DNA of 64,000 nucleotides from Blastopirellula retiformator (GCF_007859755.1 NZ_SJPF01000001.1:652234-716233), one strand, 5' to 3'. Positions 52,495-62,854 are shown, counted from the stretch's first letter. Made by a program: numbers and translations. Notes: a model not told the origin generated them from the letters alone.

Positions 52495-54231
52495 ATGGCC
52501 TTTATCCGCATGTTATTGCATTTTCCGGCTTTCGTCGCCGTCGCTGGTCTCTTGGCTGGCGGGGTTTTCGGCTGTTCCCAACAGGCGGAAGTTGCGGATG
52601 TCCGCAAGCCGCCGCGGCCGGTCTCGACCATGACCCTGACTACGACGCGTCCTGGGGTCGGTTCCGAGGTAACCGGATCGGTCGTTTCTTGGAAAACGGA
52701 GCAAATTGGCTTCGAGGTCCCGGGTCGAGTCCGCCAGGTGATCGAGCCAAACGAGCAGATCGAAGGGCGAATCGTCGCCGAAAATGGTGAAACGCATCTG
52801 CTGTCGGAGGGGACTCCGCTGGCTCGGCTCGATGACGAGCGGCTGCGGATCGCGGTCGGATCGGCCAAGGCGGCTGTTGAAGTGAGCCGCCGTCAGATTG
52901 ATGCGGTTCACGTCGATATCGAGCAGCGGATTCCGGCCAGCATCGCCGCCGCCGAAGCGGAAAAGAAACTGGCCGCGATCGAACTGGCTCGGACCGAAAA
53001 GCTGTTCAACAAGTCGGCCAGCACCCAGGCCAATCTTGATCAGGCGACCACCAACATGGCGACCGCCGAAGCGAACCTGGCCCGATCGAAGGCGGAGCTT
53101 GCCGCTCGGCAGGCAGAACTCCGTTCGCTCGAAGCGCAGACGCTGCAGGCCGAACAGCAACTGGCCGACGCCGAACGCGATCTGCAAGACGCGGTCCTCT
53201 ACAGTTCTTTCCGCGGGCAGGTCGCCCAGACACATGTTTTGCCAGGCAGTTATGTCGGCGCCGGCGACCCAGTCGTGACGGTCCAGCTGATGGATCCGGT
53301 CTCGATCGAGTTTGAACTGTCGGCCGCCGCGTCACGCAAGTTTCAACATGGCGACTCGCTCCGCGTTTACACGATCAATCCGGCTCGACAGCGCAAGGAC
53401 CTGTGTGGTTTCGTCTATCTGACCGACGCGGTCGCCGATCCGCAAACGCGAACCTTTACGGTTAGGTTGCTGGCGCGAAACGAAGAAGTGCAGATGACCC
53501 CGCCGAGCGAATTGCAGGGATATCCGATCGCCCGGACGATTGACCTGTGGCCGCTGAACATCGGCCCGGTTCTCAGCGGCGACGAGCGACTGTTTGTCGA
53601 GGAAGAGTCGATCCACTACGACGCCCAAGGCGCCTTCGTCTGGAAAGCGACCAATCGGCACATGGGCGAAATCTCCGACAACAAGAATCGCGTCTTGTCG
53701 GTCAAGAAGATCCGCGTATTGGCCCAGCCGGTTAAAGTGCCGTTTCTGGGCAATTGGCATTTTGTGCCGGTCACGATTCAAAGCGATCAAGACTTTGATC
53801 CCGAGCGTGATCTGATCGCCGGCAAGCTGATTGTTGAAGGACAACAGCCCGATGACTGGGACGGCGACAAATTGCTGTACGACCGGGGCGGCTGGCTATT
53901 GCGGCCAGGCGATCTGGTACGGGTCGAACTGTCGGATGAGTCGAACGAGGCGGGGCTCTACGTCCCGATGAAAGCTTTGCGGCACGCTGGCGAAGAGGCC
54001 TCGGTATTTGTCGTGGATCGCAGCAATCCCGATCAGCCGATCGCCCGCAAGGTGCTGGTCAACATCTTGACCGACGACGCCGCGCTGCGACAAGAAGCGA
54101 CGCTGCAGCGAATTGAACCGATCGATCCGGAGAGTCTGGCGTCGGGCGCCGAGCTTGTCGTCGAAGGTACCCATTACCTGGTCGATGGAGATGAAATCGT
54201 CATCATCAAAAAGCCAGGAGCCGCCGAGTGA
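52495..54231 (+). CDS. RND efflux periplasmic adaptor lipoprotein, enlarged
   Basis: A 578-residue membrane-fusion protein. A lipobox-like GGVFGC lies near residue 27. Lipoyl halves and a coiled-coil hairpin (about 115-230) are followed by the beta-barrel (YSSFRGQVAQTHVLPGSYVGAGDPVVTVQLMDPVSIEFEL). At about 340-470 there is an additional segment (DLWPLNIGPVLSGDERLFVEEESIHYDAQGAFVWKATNR..) not seen in ordinary adaptors of 350-420 residues. The ATG is at 52495. It overlaps the next gene by 4 bp, so they are translationally coupled. Confidence 0.9.
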   Translation: MAFIRMLLHFPAFVAVAGLLAGGVFGCSQQAEVADVRKPPRPVSTMTLTTTRPGVGSEVTGSVVSWKTEQIGFEVPGRVRQVIEPNEQIEGRIVAENGETHLLSEGTPLARLDDERLRIAVGSAKAAVEVSRRQIDAVHVDIEQRIPASIAAAEAEKKLAAIELARTEKLFNKSASTQANLDQATTNMATAEANLARSKAELAARQAELRSLEAQTLQAEQQLADAERDLQDAVLYSSFRGQVAQTHVLPGSYVGAGDPVVTVQLMDPVSIEFELSAAASRKFQHGDSLRVYTINPARQRKDLCGFVYLTDAVADPQTRTFTVRLLARNEEVQMTPPSELQGYPIARTIDLWPLNIGPVLSGDERLFVEEESIHYDAQGAFVWKATNRHMGEISDNKNRVLSVKKIRVLAQPVKVPFLGNWHFVPVTIQSDQDFDPERDLIAGKLIVEGQQPDDWDGDKLLYDRGGWLLRPGDLVRVELSDESNEAGLYVPMKALRHAGEEASVFVVDRSNPDQPIARKVLVNILTDDAALRQEATLQRIEPIDPESLASGAELVVEGTHYLVDGDEIVIIKKPGAAE

Positions 54232-57200
54232 AATACCTGCCTGAATTCGCCGTACAGCGACCGACGGTGGTCGTTTCGATCGTGTTGATGACGGTCGCCT
54301 GGGGGCTCGTCAGCTTCATGACGATGCCGCGCCGGGAAGATCCCGAGTTCACGATCAAGGTCTGCGTCGTCGCCACTCGTTGGGACGGCGCGTCGGCCCA
54401 GAAAGTCGAAGAGCTGATTACCGATCCTCTGGAAGAAACGATCGACGGCCTGGAAGAGGTCAAGCTGATTCGCTCTACCTCTAGCAACGGGTTGTCGACG
54501 ATCTTTGTCGAGCTGGAAGATGCGCTGCCGAGCGACAAGGTTGACGACATCTGGGACAAGGTCCGGGCTCGCGTGCGGAACGTGCAGATGCCGGAGCCGA
54601 ACGTCACGCCGTACGTCAACGACGAGTTCACCGACACCAACATCATCCTGTTTGCGGTGCATCAGAAGCCGCTGGATGGCGCCAAGGTGATTGACCCGGC
54701 GTTCGCCTACACGCCGCGTGAGATCGATCTCTTTTCCGAGCAGATTCGTGACGAGTTGCGGCTCTTGCCGGGCGTCGCCAAGGTCGATCGCTTTGGCGTG
54801 CTGGAAGAGGCGATCTATATCGAAACCGATGCGGGCACCTGGTCGAAGTTGGGACTTACTTCGACGCAACTGCAGCAGTTGGTGGCTGCTCGTAATATCG
54901 TCGCCCCCGGCGGAACGATTGACGCTGATGACGGCCGTTTCTACGTGAAGCCAGGGGGCGAAATTGACGCGGTGCAAGAGCTCGATTCGATCATCGCCGG
55001 GCTCTCGCCGACCGATAGCGCCGCCAATCACGTCTATCTCGATAGCTTGGGGCTGAACGTGCGTCGCGACTATCTCGATCCGCCGCCGCTCATTTGTCGC
55101 TATGGCGATACCGAGCTCGAACAGCGGGCCGTGATCGTTGCCGTGACGATGAAGTCCGGCTCCAACATTATCGACATCTGCGATTCGGCCAAGGCGAAGG
55201 TCAACCAGATGCAGAACGTCACCGGCGTGTTGCCGCCCGACTTGGGCGTGACGATCATTTCGGACCAGTCCGATAGCGTCAAAGGCCGCATTCGCGACGT
55301 GCTCGTCAACATCATTGAGGCGATCCTGATCGTGATCGTCGTGGTCTACCTAGTGGTCGGCTTTCGCACGGCGACGGTGATGGCGGCCAACATTCCCTTC
55401 GTCGTGCTAGCGTCGATCGGCGTCATCACGCTGTTCAATGTGCAGCTCGAGCAGATGTCGTTGGCCTCGATGATCATCGCGCTGGGCCTCTTGGTCGACA
55501 ACGCAGTGCAGATCTGCGACCAGGCCCGCACCAATCAGGCGGCCGGGATGTCGCCAACCGAAGCGGCGGTCTCCGGGGCCCAGATGCTGGGAGCGTCGAT
55601 GCTCAACGGCACGCTCACCACCATCGCCGCCTTTGTGCCGATGCTGATCGCCCTGGATGGCGCCAATCGCGAGTTCATCTACGGCCTGCCGATCACGTTG
55701 TCGGTGATGCTGGCGATCAGTTGGATCTTGGCGATGACGTTTTGCGTCATCTTGGCGGCCGCGTTCATCCGGGCGCCTAAAGACCCGGCCAAGCCGACCG
55801 CGCCAATTCCATGGCTGATGGCCTGGTGCGCCAAGCGATTTCGTCGGGGAGGAAAGCCGCATGGCGAAGGGCACGGGTTCATCTACGAAACTTACGCGTT
55901 ATTTGGGCGCGTGGCGCTGCGGTTCAAGTTCGCCACGATCGCCCTGGCAGTCTTGGTGTTGATCTTGGCGATGCGATTGCCGGTCGGTAGCGAGTTCTTT
56001 CCGCTTACCGAACGCGATCAATTTGTGGTCGAAGTCTGGTTGCCGGAGATCGCCACGATTGATCAGACCGACGAAGTCGCCAAACGGGTCGAAGAAATGA
56101 TCCGTAAGCTTTCCCCCTACGTCGACGACGAAGGGAACCAGCGGCAGCGCCTGGCCGCGATGCGAACCTTGGTCGGCGGCGGCGGTTCGCGGTGGTACCT
56201 GTCTTGGGAACCAGAGCCGCGCAAGCCCAACTACGCCGAGATCCTGATTCACACGACTGATGGAAAACTAACGCACGAGTTTGCCGAAGAGCTGCGGGCC
56301 GTCGCGCAGCAAGGGGACGAGTCGCTGGGACTGCAGCCGATCGTGGGCGCCCGCGTCGTGCCGATCGAAATGTTCCTGGGTCCGCCGGCCGATCCGGTCG
56401 TGATGCGGGTTGTGGGAGATGGTTTCGCCGATATGAAACGTCTGCACGCGACGGCTGATCGCGTGAAGGCGATGGTCGAGGCCGATCCAGAAACGTGGGA
56501 CGTCAACGACTCGTGGGGCGTCGAAGGCTATCAGCTGCGGGTCAATGTTGATCCCGACAAAGCGAGTTTGTCGCAGGTCGGCAACTCGCAGATCGCCGAA
56601 ACGCTGAACGCCTATTATTCGGGTCGGCTGCTGACCATCTTCCGTGAAGGGGATCACCAGGTGCCGGTCTATTTCCGGCTCCGTCCAGAAGGACGACGGT
56701 CGATCGCCGACATTGAATCGGCCTACGTCGAGGGAGACATCGGCAAGATTCCGCTTTCGGCGGTGGCGAGCGTCTCGGCCACTTGGGAGCCCGCCATCAT
56801 CGATCGCCGCGACATGAACCGCACGATCGAAGTTCGCTCACGCGTCGAGCCTGGCGCCTCGGGCAACGACATCACGATGAAAGTGATGAACTCGCCGGAG
56901 ATGAAAGAGCTGCAAGAGCATCTGCCGCCCGGCTTCCGTGTGGAGATCGGGGGCGCCTTGGAAGAGTCGCTCAAGGCGCAAGGGAATATGATGAAGTCGT
57001 TCGGGCTGTCGTTCATCGTGATCATCTTGCTGCTGATCATTCAGTTCAACAGTCTCTCCAAAATGATGGTGATCGTCGGCACGTTGCCGTTGGCGATGAT
57101 CGGATCGATCTTCGGGTTGTGGGTGACGTCCAATCCGCTTGGCTTTATGCCGCAGCTGGGTGTGTTGTCGCTGTTTGGCATCGTGCTGAACGCGGGCATT

Positions 57201-57551
57201 ATCTACATGGAGTTCGCCGACATCGTGCTGCGAGAGCGGGCCGAAAAGAAGCAGGGGGACGGGCCGATTTTGGGCTTGTCGAAAGCAGAATTTCGCGCCG
57301 CCCTGGTCGAAGCGGGGCGCCAGCGACTGATGCCGATCTTCTTGACCACGGCGACCACGGTGGGCGGTTTATTCCCGTTGGCTTTGGCCGGCGGTCCGCT
57401 GTGGGAAGGGATGGCGTGGCTGATGATTTATGGGTTGATGGTGGCGACGCTGCTGACGTTGTTCGTAATACCCGCACTTTACGCCGTAGTTATCGAAACC
57501 TTCGGGATCAGACCATTTTCGATCAACGGAATTTCTGAGCCGGTCGAATAG
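54228..57551 (+). CDS. RND-family efflux permease
   Basis: A 1107-residue inner-membrane proton-driven transporter of the AcrB/MMPL superfamily with twelve predicted helices and two large periplasmic loops. The helix-4 proton-relay region reads ALGLLVDNAVQICDQ, with one Asp retained and Asn at the second position. The GTG at 54228 overlaps the adaptor stop (GTGA), with AGGAG 7 bp upstream. Typical substrates are drugs, solvents or lipids; none can be assigned. No TolC gene is in this operon. Confidence 0.94.
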   Translation: MKYLPEFAVQRPTVVVSIVLMTVAWGLVSFMTMPRREDPEFTIKVCVVATRWDGASAQKVEELITDPLEETIDGLEEVKLIRSTSSNGLSTIFVELEDALPSDKVDDIWDKVRARVRNVQMPEPNVTPYVNDEFTDTNIILFAVHQKPLDGAKVIDPAFAYTPREIDLFSEQIRDELRLLPGVAKVDRFGVLEEAIYIETDAGTWSKLGLTSTQLQQLVAARNIVAPGGTIDADDGRFYVKPGGEIDAVQELDSIIAGLSPTDSAANHVYLDSLGLNVRRDYLDPPPLICRYGDTELEQRAVIVAVTMKSGSNIIDICDSAKAKVNQMQNVTGVLPPDLGVTIISDQSDSVKGRIRDVLVNIIEAILIVIVVVYLVVGFRTATVMAANIPFVVLASIGVITLFNVQLEQMSLASMIIALGLLVDNAVQICDQARTNQAAGMSPTEAAVSGAQMLGASMLNGTLTTIAAFVPMLIALDGANREFIYGLPITLSVMLAISWILAMTFCVILAAAFIRAPKDPAKPTAPIPWLMAWCAKRFRRGGKPHGEGHGFIYETYALFGRVALRFKFATIALAVLVLILAMRLPVGSEFFPLTERDQFVVEVWLPEIATIDQTDEVAKRVEEMIRKLSPYVDDEGNQRQRLAAMRTLVGGGGSRWYLSWEPEPRKPNYAEILIHTTDGKLTHEFAEELRAVAQQGDESLGLQPIVGARVVPIEMFLGPPADPVVMRVVGDGFADMKRLHATADRVKAMVEADPETWDVNDSWGVEGYQLRVNVDPDKASLSQVGNSQIAETLNAYYSGRLLTIFREGDHQVPVYFRLRPEGRRSIADIESAYVEGDIGKIPLSAVASVSATWEPAIIDRRDMNRTIEVRSRVEPGASGNDITMKVMNSPEMKELQEHLPPGFRVEIGGALEESLKAQGNMMKSFGLSFIVIILLLIIQFNSLSKMMVIVGTLPLAMIGSIFGLWVTSNPLGFMPQLGVLSLFGIVLNAGIIYMEFADIVLRERAEKKQGDGPILGLSKAEFRAALVEAGRQRLMPIFLTTATTVGGLFPLALAGGPLWEGMAWLMIYGLMVATLLTLFVIPALYAVVIETFGIRPFSINGISEPVE

Positions 57552-57602
57552 CCAATCAGAACGAAGAAGGCGGAAGTTCGTCGTAAGACGAACCAAGCGA
57601 AA

Positions 57603-57643
57603 GAAGGCCCAAGTCACTGCCTCGGCGCGGGCCTTCTTTTTTC
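57603..57643 (+). terminator. Intrinsic terminator of the RND operon
   Basis: AGAAGGCCC and GGGCCTTCT form a 9-bp stem around 18 nt, followed by a run of T (57638-57643). It lies about 50 bp after the permease stop. Confidence 0.9.
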
Positions 57644-57670
57644 GAAACGGGCTTGCATTGGCATACCGCG

Positions 57671-57703
57671 CACAAAGAAACGCAACGAGTTAAACCCGTT
57701 GCG
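57671..57703 (-). terminator. Terminator of the Tat-exported repeat protein gene
   Basis: CGCAACG and CGTTGCG form a 7-bp stem around 9 nt. On the minus strand it is followed by TTTCTTT. It lies 30 bp after the stop of the gene at 57733. Confidence 0.7.
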
Positions 57704-57732
57704 CCTCTTTGCAGCGTCAGCTTGGGGCAGCG

Positions 57733-58857
57733 CTAGTTGCTCTCTTTACAGTCGGCCAAGGCCAGCAGGGCGAATGCGGTCGCCAGGTTAGCGTCGCCTT
57801 CCATCCACTGAGTGTTGCTGTTGACCCACGAGCCATCTTCCTGTTGGCGTTTGGCCAGTTCGGCGATCAGTTCCTTGCGCCAATCATGGGCGACGCCGGC
57901 GGCATCGGTGATCGTCGGCTCGCCAAAGGCGTCGAGCGCCTTAGCGAACGTTTGGTAATAGTAGAAGACGCCGGCCTGGCCCATGCCGGGATTGGCCGAG
58001 ACGTCAAAGTTGTCGCGGACGTACTTGAGGACCGCTTCGACCCGCGGATCGTCTTTGTCGACGCCGGCGTAGATCATGCTCTTCAGCCCAGCGTAGCCCA
58101 TCGAACCATAGCTGCGCAAGCCGCCGTTGGGGGTGCCGCGGTCTCCCTGGTCGCCGCTGACGGCCGGGGTGTAGTAGAAGCCGCCGTCTTCCACCTTGTC
58201 CGCGAACTTGGTGGTGTTGTACTTGCTTTCGAGGTTCTGGCAGCGGCCGACGAAGATCAGCGCTTTTTGGATCGCTTCGTCATCTTCTTTGGCGCCGCTA
58301 GAAACGAGAGCGTCGACCATGAAGGCGGTGTTCGACAGGTCGGGACGCGTCTTGCCGCTATACCCAGAGCCGCCGTAGTTGACGTCTTCTTCCCCCACGC
58401 CGTCGGTGTCGGTGATCTGCACGCCGCGGACGAACTGCTCGGCGTTCTTCACCACTTCGTCGTACTTGCCGTCTTTGTTCGCCTTGTTGAAGCAGATCAG
58501 CGCGATGCAGGTTTCGTAGTTTTTCAGGCGACCGTTGGCGGCGTAAATGCCCCCGTCGTCCCGAACCGCTTTCTCTAGGTAAGCCAGGCTCTTGGCGACT
58601 TGCGGATCGTTGACGCCGCGGCCATGTTCCAGCAGGGCGAGCGTCGCCAGCGCGGTCGGACCGATGCCGATCTGTGCGCTGTACGAGCCGTCGGCCGCTT
58701 GCTTGCCGGCCAGGTAGTTCACCCCTTTGGAGACGACCGCCTCGTAATCGGCGTCAGCCGCAGCGGCGGTTTGCGGTAAGTGGCAGGCCAGCGTCAAAGC
58801 GACCAGCGGCAGTGCGGCCGCGAGAAACTTACGCCGATGGGTGGGGTTAAGCGTCAT
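57733..58857 (-). CDS. Tat-exported prenyltransferase/squalene-cyclase-repeat protein
   Basis: A 374-residue protein with a twin-arginine signal (HRRKFLAAALPLVALTLACHLPQTAAA), suggesting export of a folded protein. The mature part is an alpha-toroid-like array of repeats such as GVNYLAGKQAADGSYSAQIGIGPTALATLALLEHG and RCQN..GGFYYTP. The DCTAE/DXDD catalytic motifs of true cyclases are not seen, so it may bind or scaffold rather than catalyse. It resembles the first half of the DUF4159 protein at 38793. GGAGA precedes the ATG at 58857. Confidence 0.82.
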   Translation of the reverse strand: MTLNPTHRRKFLAAALPLVALTLACHLPQTAAAADADYEAVVSKGVNYLAGKQAADGSYSAQIGIGPTALATLALLEHGRGVNDPQVAKSLAYLEKAVRDDGGIYAANGRLKNYETCIALICFNKANKDGKYDEVVKNAEQFVRGVQITDTDGVGEEDVNYGGSGYSGKTRPDLSNTAFMVDALVSSGAKEDDEAIQKALIFVGRCQNLESKYNTTKFADKVEDGGFYYTPAVSGDQGDRGTPNGGLRSYGSMGYAGLKSMIYAGVDKDDPRVEAVLKYVRDNFDVSANPGMGQAGVFYYYQTFAKALDAFGEPTITDAAGVAHDWRKELIAELAKRQQEDGSWVNSNTQWMEGDANLATAFALLALADCKESN

Positions 58858-59149
58858 GAAGGTCTCCAGGTTCGTTCCAGGGGTGAGAGCAAGCCGGACT
58901 AGTTAGCAATTGCTGCGCCAGGCCGGATATTCGTTACAAAATGGCGGAAGCTCGATATAGCCTCTATTTATTAATACCGCGCTTACGGCGGTTGGTAACG
59001 GTTGTCGATGAAAACGACATTGCTGTTGCCTCATTCGACAGCCTCCCAGAGGCGTTTTTCCGTTTTTAGCGCCGGTCATGACCTAGACTAGAAGACCCCC
59101 TGGGGAAGTTTGTGCGCGTTTAACTGTCGCCGCTGAGGAAGAAAGAACC

Positions 59150-59767
59150 ATGTCGCGTTACGTATTGGCCGTCGCTTTGATCGTCTCTGGTTTCGGCGTA
59201 TGTCCCGTGTCGGCCGCGCAGCCGGTGGACGACGAAGTCGAACTGGTCGACGTCGATGAGCTGTACGAGTTTGGACAGTTGGCCGCGACGCTGGCGACCT
59301 ATCGTCCCAATCCGTATCTCTATCGCGACGAAGCGATCAAGCTGCAGCAGATCGCCAACGAGCTGGTCGGGCGCGAAGTCGAGTTCACTGCGGGCGTCCG
59401 CAGCTTCAAATGCGACGAAGTGCTGATCAACGTTTCGTGGACCGGTCGCACCAACATTGCGATGCAACACAATTACGCGCCGATGTTCGGCAATAACGAG
59501 ACCCTGGTCTACGAGCCGATGCCGCGCCGCAACCTGTTTGTGCAGCCGGTCGGACTTCGCATTGGCGAAGAGATTCCGCTGTCGCTGGTTCGCAAGTTGA
59601 ACGTCGGCGATGGGCTGGTGTTCCGCGGCACGATCATCGCCGCCCCGACCTGGCTGACGTGCGACATGTTCGCCCCGCGGGTCGGCGTGGTGGTCGCCGA
59701 TTGGAAGATTGTCGCGGCGAACAATAACGTCGTCGAGATTGATCTGGAAACCAGCAATCCGAACTAA
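59150..59767 (+). CDS. Secreted hypothetical protein
   Basis: A 205-residue exported protein. The signal peptide MSRYVLAVALIVSGFGVCPVSA is followed by an acidic stretch (DDEVELVDVDELYEFG) and a beta-rich domain (VGREVEFTAGVRSFKCDEVLINVSWTG...GDGLVFRGTIIAAPTWLTC). Two cysteines could form a disulfide. GAGGAAG lies about 10 bp before the ATG. No family is recognised. Confidence 0.75.
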   Translation: MSRYVLAVALIVSGFGVCPVSAAQPVDDEVELVDVDELYEFGQLAATLATYRPNPYLYRDEAIKLQQIANELVGREVEFTAGVRSFKCDEVLINVSWTGRTNIAMQHNYAPMFGNNETLVYEPMPRRNLFVQPVGLRIGEEIPLSLVRKLNVGDGLVFRGTIIAAPTWLTCDMFAPRVGVVVADWKIVAANNNVVEIDLETSNPN

Positions 59768-59986
59768 CGACTTCCCTTTCTTACCAAACCGCCCTCCGCC
59801 AAATCGCGCAATTATTTGCCGAGAGGGCGCGAAAAAGGGGGGATCGGTGCGCAATTTTGCGGATCTTTCGGCAACGCGTCGGTCGTTCCTGCCGCGGTCG
59901 TAGTGTAAAATGAAGAGCTTGGGCGGCCCTTGCGGACGCCCCATATACCAAGAAGAATTGTTCACTCTCAACCGGAACTGAGATTC

Positions 59987-61120
59987 ATGCGTATTGCGTC
60001 CGCCTGTTTAGTTGCGCTGCTGATGGCCGTTTCGACCGCAGCGGCCGCCGACACGCTCGGCATCTCGAAGACCAAGCCGGCCGAAGGGCCTTTCGTCGAA
60101 ATCGACGGCGGCTTTATGGTCCCCTACGAAATCACCGTCCCCGGCGCCGAAGTCAAACTGTCGATGGTTCCCGTCCCCGGCGGGACGCGCGTGATGGGCG
60201 AAGGCGACTCGGCCTACACCGTCAAGGTCGAACCGTTTTGGATGCAAAAAACCGAAACGACCTGGGCTCAGTACAAAGAGTTCATGGCGCTCTACGACCA
60301 GCTGAAAAAGATCGAAGGCGCCGGCGTCCGTCCGGTCACCGACGACAACAAGGTCGACGCGGTCACGATTCCGACGCCGCTGTACGAACCGAGTTTCACG
60401 TTTGAAAATGGTGAAGATCCGCAACAAGCGGCCGTCACCATGACGCAGTACTCGGCGATGCAGTACAGCAAGTGGATCAGCGGCGTGACCGGCGATCAGT
60501 ATCGTCTGCCGAGCGAGGCCGAATGGGAATTCGCCGCCGCCGGTGGAGAGAAAGGTCCTTACTCGTTTGGCGACGTCGACAAGATTGGCGATTACGCTTG
60601 GTACGTCGACAACGCGGACGGCGCTCAAGCCAAGGTTGGCGAAAAGAAGCCGAATCAATATGGCCTGTACGACATGAACGGCAACGTCTGGGAATGGGTG
60701 CTGGACGCCTATACCGAAGAGACGCCTGAGGCGCTGGCCGGCAAGACGGTCACCGTCGCCGAAGCGATCCAATGGCCGACCGAACCGTTCCCGCTGTGCT
60801 CGAAGGGCGGATCGTGGGATGACGACGCCGAGAACTGCAAAGTCACCTCGAAGCTCGGTTCGCACGACGACGACTGGAAAGCGTCCGACCCCAACTTCCC
60901 GCTTAGCCCGTGGTGGTTCACCGAGTACCCGTCGACTTGCGTCGGGTTCCGCTTGATCCGTCCGCTGACCGAATTGCCGAAGACCGAAATGCGGAAGTAC
61001 TGGGACTCGCTCCCCGAATCGCTGCAGTTTGACGTGACCGATCGTCTCGGCGGCGGCCGCGGAGTGTTGGGTCTGGTCGACGAAAAGTTGCCCGAAGCGA
61101 TCAAGCAGGTTCAGGACTAA
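59987..61120 (+). CDS. Secreted formylglycine-generating-enzyme (SUMF1) fold protein
   Basis: A 377-residue exported protein. The signal peptide MRIASACLVALLMAVSTAAAAD is followed by an FGE/SUMF1 domain with MVPVPGGTRVMGEGDS, YRLPSEAEWEFAAAGG, QYGLYDMNGNVWEWVLDAYTEE and GGSWDDD. In true sulfatase-activating enzymes two active-site cysteines lie near the C-terminus. Here only PLCSKGGSW and STCVGFRL offer cysteines, so sulfatase activation is doubtful. Many planctomycete SUMF1-fold proteins have other roles. A strong terminator follows. Confidence 0.85.
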   Translation: MRIASACLVALLMAVSTAAAADTLGISKTKPAEGPFVEIDGGFMVPYEITVPGAEVKLSMVPVPGGTRVMGEGDSAYTVKVEPFWMQKTETTWAQYKEFMALYDQLKKIEGAGVRPVTDDNKVDAVTIPTPLYEPSFTFENGEDPQQAAVTMTQYSAMQYSKWISGVTGDQYRLPSEAEWEFAAAGGEKGPYSFGDVDKIGDYAWYVDNADGAQAKVGEKKPNQYGLYDMNGNVWEWVLDAYTEETPEALAGKTVTVAEAIQWPTEPFPLCSKGGSWDDDAENCKVTSKLGSHDDDWKASDPNFPLSPWWFTEYPSTCVGFRLIRPLTELPKTEMRKYWDSLPESLQFDVTDRLGGGRGVLGLVDEKLPEAIKQVQD

Positions 61121-61152
61121 TTGTCCGGCTGCCACGAATCGACAAATCAAGA

Positions 61153-61184
61153 AACGCCGAGGTATCGCGCCTCGGCGTTTTTTT
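61153..61184 (+). terminator. Intrinsic terminator of the FGE-fold gene
   Basis: A perfect 10-bp stem, AACGCCGAGG/CCTCGGCGTT, with a 7-nt loop runs into seven T. It lies 30 bp after the stop. Confidence 0.95.
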
Positions 61185-61447
61185 GTGCACGTTGCGTGAA
61201 GAGGCGTGCTAGCACTCGCGCTGGGCGCCTCCGTACAACTGGCGCACCTTGAATATTGCGCACTTCGCCGGCCGCCATCAAGCCATCCACGCCAAGTAGC
61301 GGTAAACACGTTCCACTTGGGCGGACGATACGACGAAAGACGCTTTCGCGTCAGGAAGGTGCGGCAGGGCGTCAACGGCAAACGCGACCCGGATGGCGGA
61401 TTCGGCGTCGCCCAGGTACGGATACCTCTTTCTGGAAAACCAAAGAC

Positions 61448-62854
61448 ATGAAGTTGATCGCCTCACTCGGTTTGTTCGTGATTGCGGCGGCATCGCTGTC
61501 TAGCGTCGTGCTCGCCGCAGCTCCTACGCCTGGTGCGATGGTCATTGACAGCGCCTGGCCAGCTGGCGACGTCGGGTTCGAGATGACCGATCCGCAAGTG
61601 GCGCCGGTCGGCTACTACGCCGATCATGGCGCTTCCCAGATGGGCGGCGGTCATGGCGCGGCGCGCGATTGTCTCTGCTGCCGCCCGACGCTTACCAATG
61701 GTCTATGGGGTTACGGCTATTGCCTGGCCGATCACGGCATCGGCATCAAGAGCTCGCTGACGCAGTTCTACCAAGGACCTTCCAGCGGCGGCGCTCAGCA
61801 GAACTTCAGCTACGGCGCCAAGTTCGATCTGTACGTCGACTTCAACACCGAGAAGATGGGGCTATGGGAAGGGGGCGACATCCTGATTCACGCCTCGGAA
61901 TGGCAGTTTGGCGAGAACGCCAACGCCGACGCCGTCTTCGCTTCGCCGGTCAACGCCAACCTATTGTATCCGACCAACCAACCTTCGTACTCCGTCTCGC
62001 ACTTGCTGTTGACGCAACAACTCGGCGGCGGACACTTGGCGATGGTGGGCCGCTACAGCATGCTCGACTTGTGGGAAGGTTTTTATCCGGACTATGGGCA
62101 TGGTCTCGACGGCTTCATGAACGTCTCGATGATCATTCCCTTGAACATTATCGTGCCGACCGTCGCGCCGACCTCAAACATGGCCGGCCTGGTGAAAGCA
62201 GGCGAACGCGGTCTGGAGCGCGGCGTGATCGTCACCGAGACCACCAATCATGCGACCAACGTCGGTCTCGACTTCCAAAACGGGGTTACGATCCTTGGGT
62301 TTGATCGGCTCTATACCGACATCGGCGGGCTGGCCGGTTCGCATACTGTCGTCGCGACCTACGCCACCGGCACGTTCCGCGACTTCAATCCCAACGGCTG
62401 GATCACCGGTCCGGCTGGCCTGGTGCAAATTCCGATCTTGGGAGAGCAGAAAGGATCGTGGTCAGCCGGCTACATCGCCGAGCAACGACTGTGGCAAGAT
62501 CCCTGTAGCGCCAATCGCTACGCCAAGGCGATGCTCACTCTGGGCGTCGCTGATCACGACACCAGTCCGTATGGCTTTGGCGCCAACGTTTCTTCCGAAG
62601 CGTTCGGCTGGTTCGCTTCTCGCCCAAGCGATCGCATGGGGATCGGTTACTTCTACTACGATTTGTCCAATGGCTTCCAGGAAGCGATCCAGGCCCTCGG
62701 CCCCGCGCAGAACGTCCAAGGTGGCGAAATCTACTACAATGCAGCGATCACGCCGTGGTTCCATCTGACCGCCGACATCCAGGCGATTCGCCCGATCTTC
62801 GAGGCGAACGACACGGCGATCGTGCTGGGCCTCCGCGGCCGGATCGACTTCTAG
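61448..62854 (+). CDS. Carbohydrate-selective porin, OprB family
   Basis: A 468-residue outer-membrane beta-barrel. The signal peptide MKLIASLGLFVIAAASLSSVVLAA is followed by a Cys-containing linker (HGAARDCLCCRPTL) and an OprB domain starting DHGIGIKSSLTQFYQG. Alternating hydrophobic strands end with a terminal Phe (GLRGRIDF), the usual barrel-assembly signal. It should admit sugars. The ATG at 61448 is chosen; the frame is open far upstream. Confidence 0.88.
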   Translation: MKLIASLGLFVIAAASLSSVVLAAAPTPGAMVIDSAWPAGDVGFEMTDPQVAPVGYYADHGASQMGGGHGAARDCLCCRPTLTNGLWGYGYCLADHGIGIKSSLTQFYQGPSSGGAQQNFSYGAKFDLYVDFNTEKMGLWEGGDILIHASEWQFGENANADAVFASPVNANLLYPTNQPSYSVSHLLLTQQLGGGHLAMVGRYSMLDLWEGFYPDYGHGLDGFMNVSMIIPLNIIVPTVAPTSNMAGLVKAGERGLERGVIVTETTNHATNVGLDFQNGVTILGFDRLYTDIGGLAGSHTVVATYATGTFRDFNPNGWITGPAGLVQIPILGEQKGSWSAGYIAEQRLWQDPCSANRYAKAMLTLGVADHDTSPYGFGANVSSEAFGWFASRPSDRMGIGYFYYDLSNGFQEAIQALGPAQNVQGGEIYYNAAITPWFHLTADIQAIRPIFEANDTAIVLGLRGRIDF

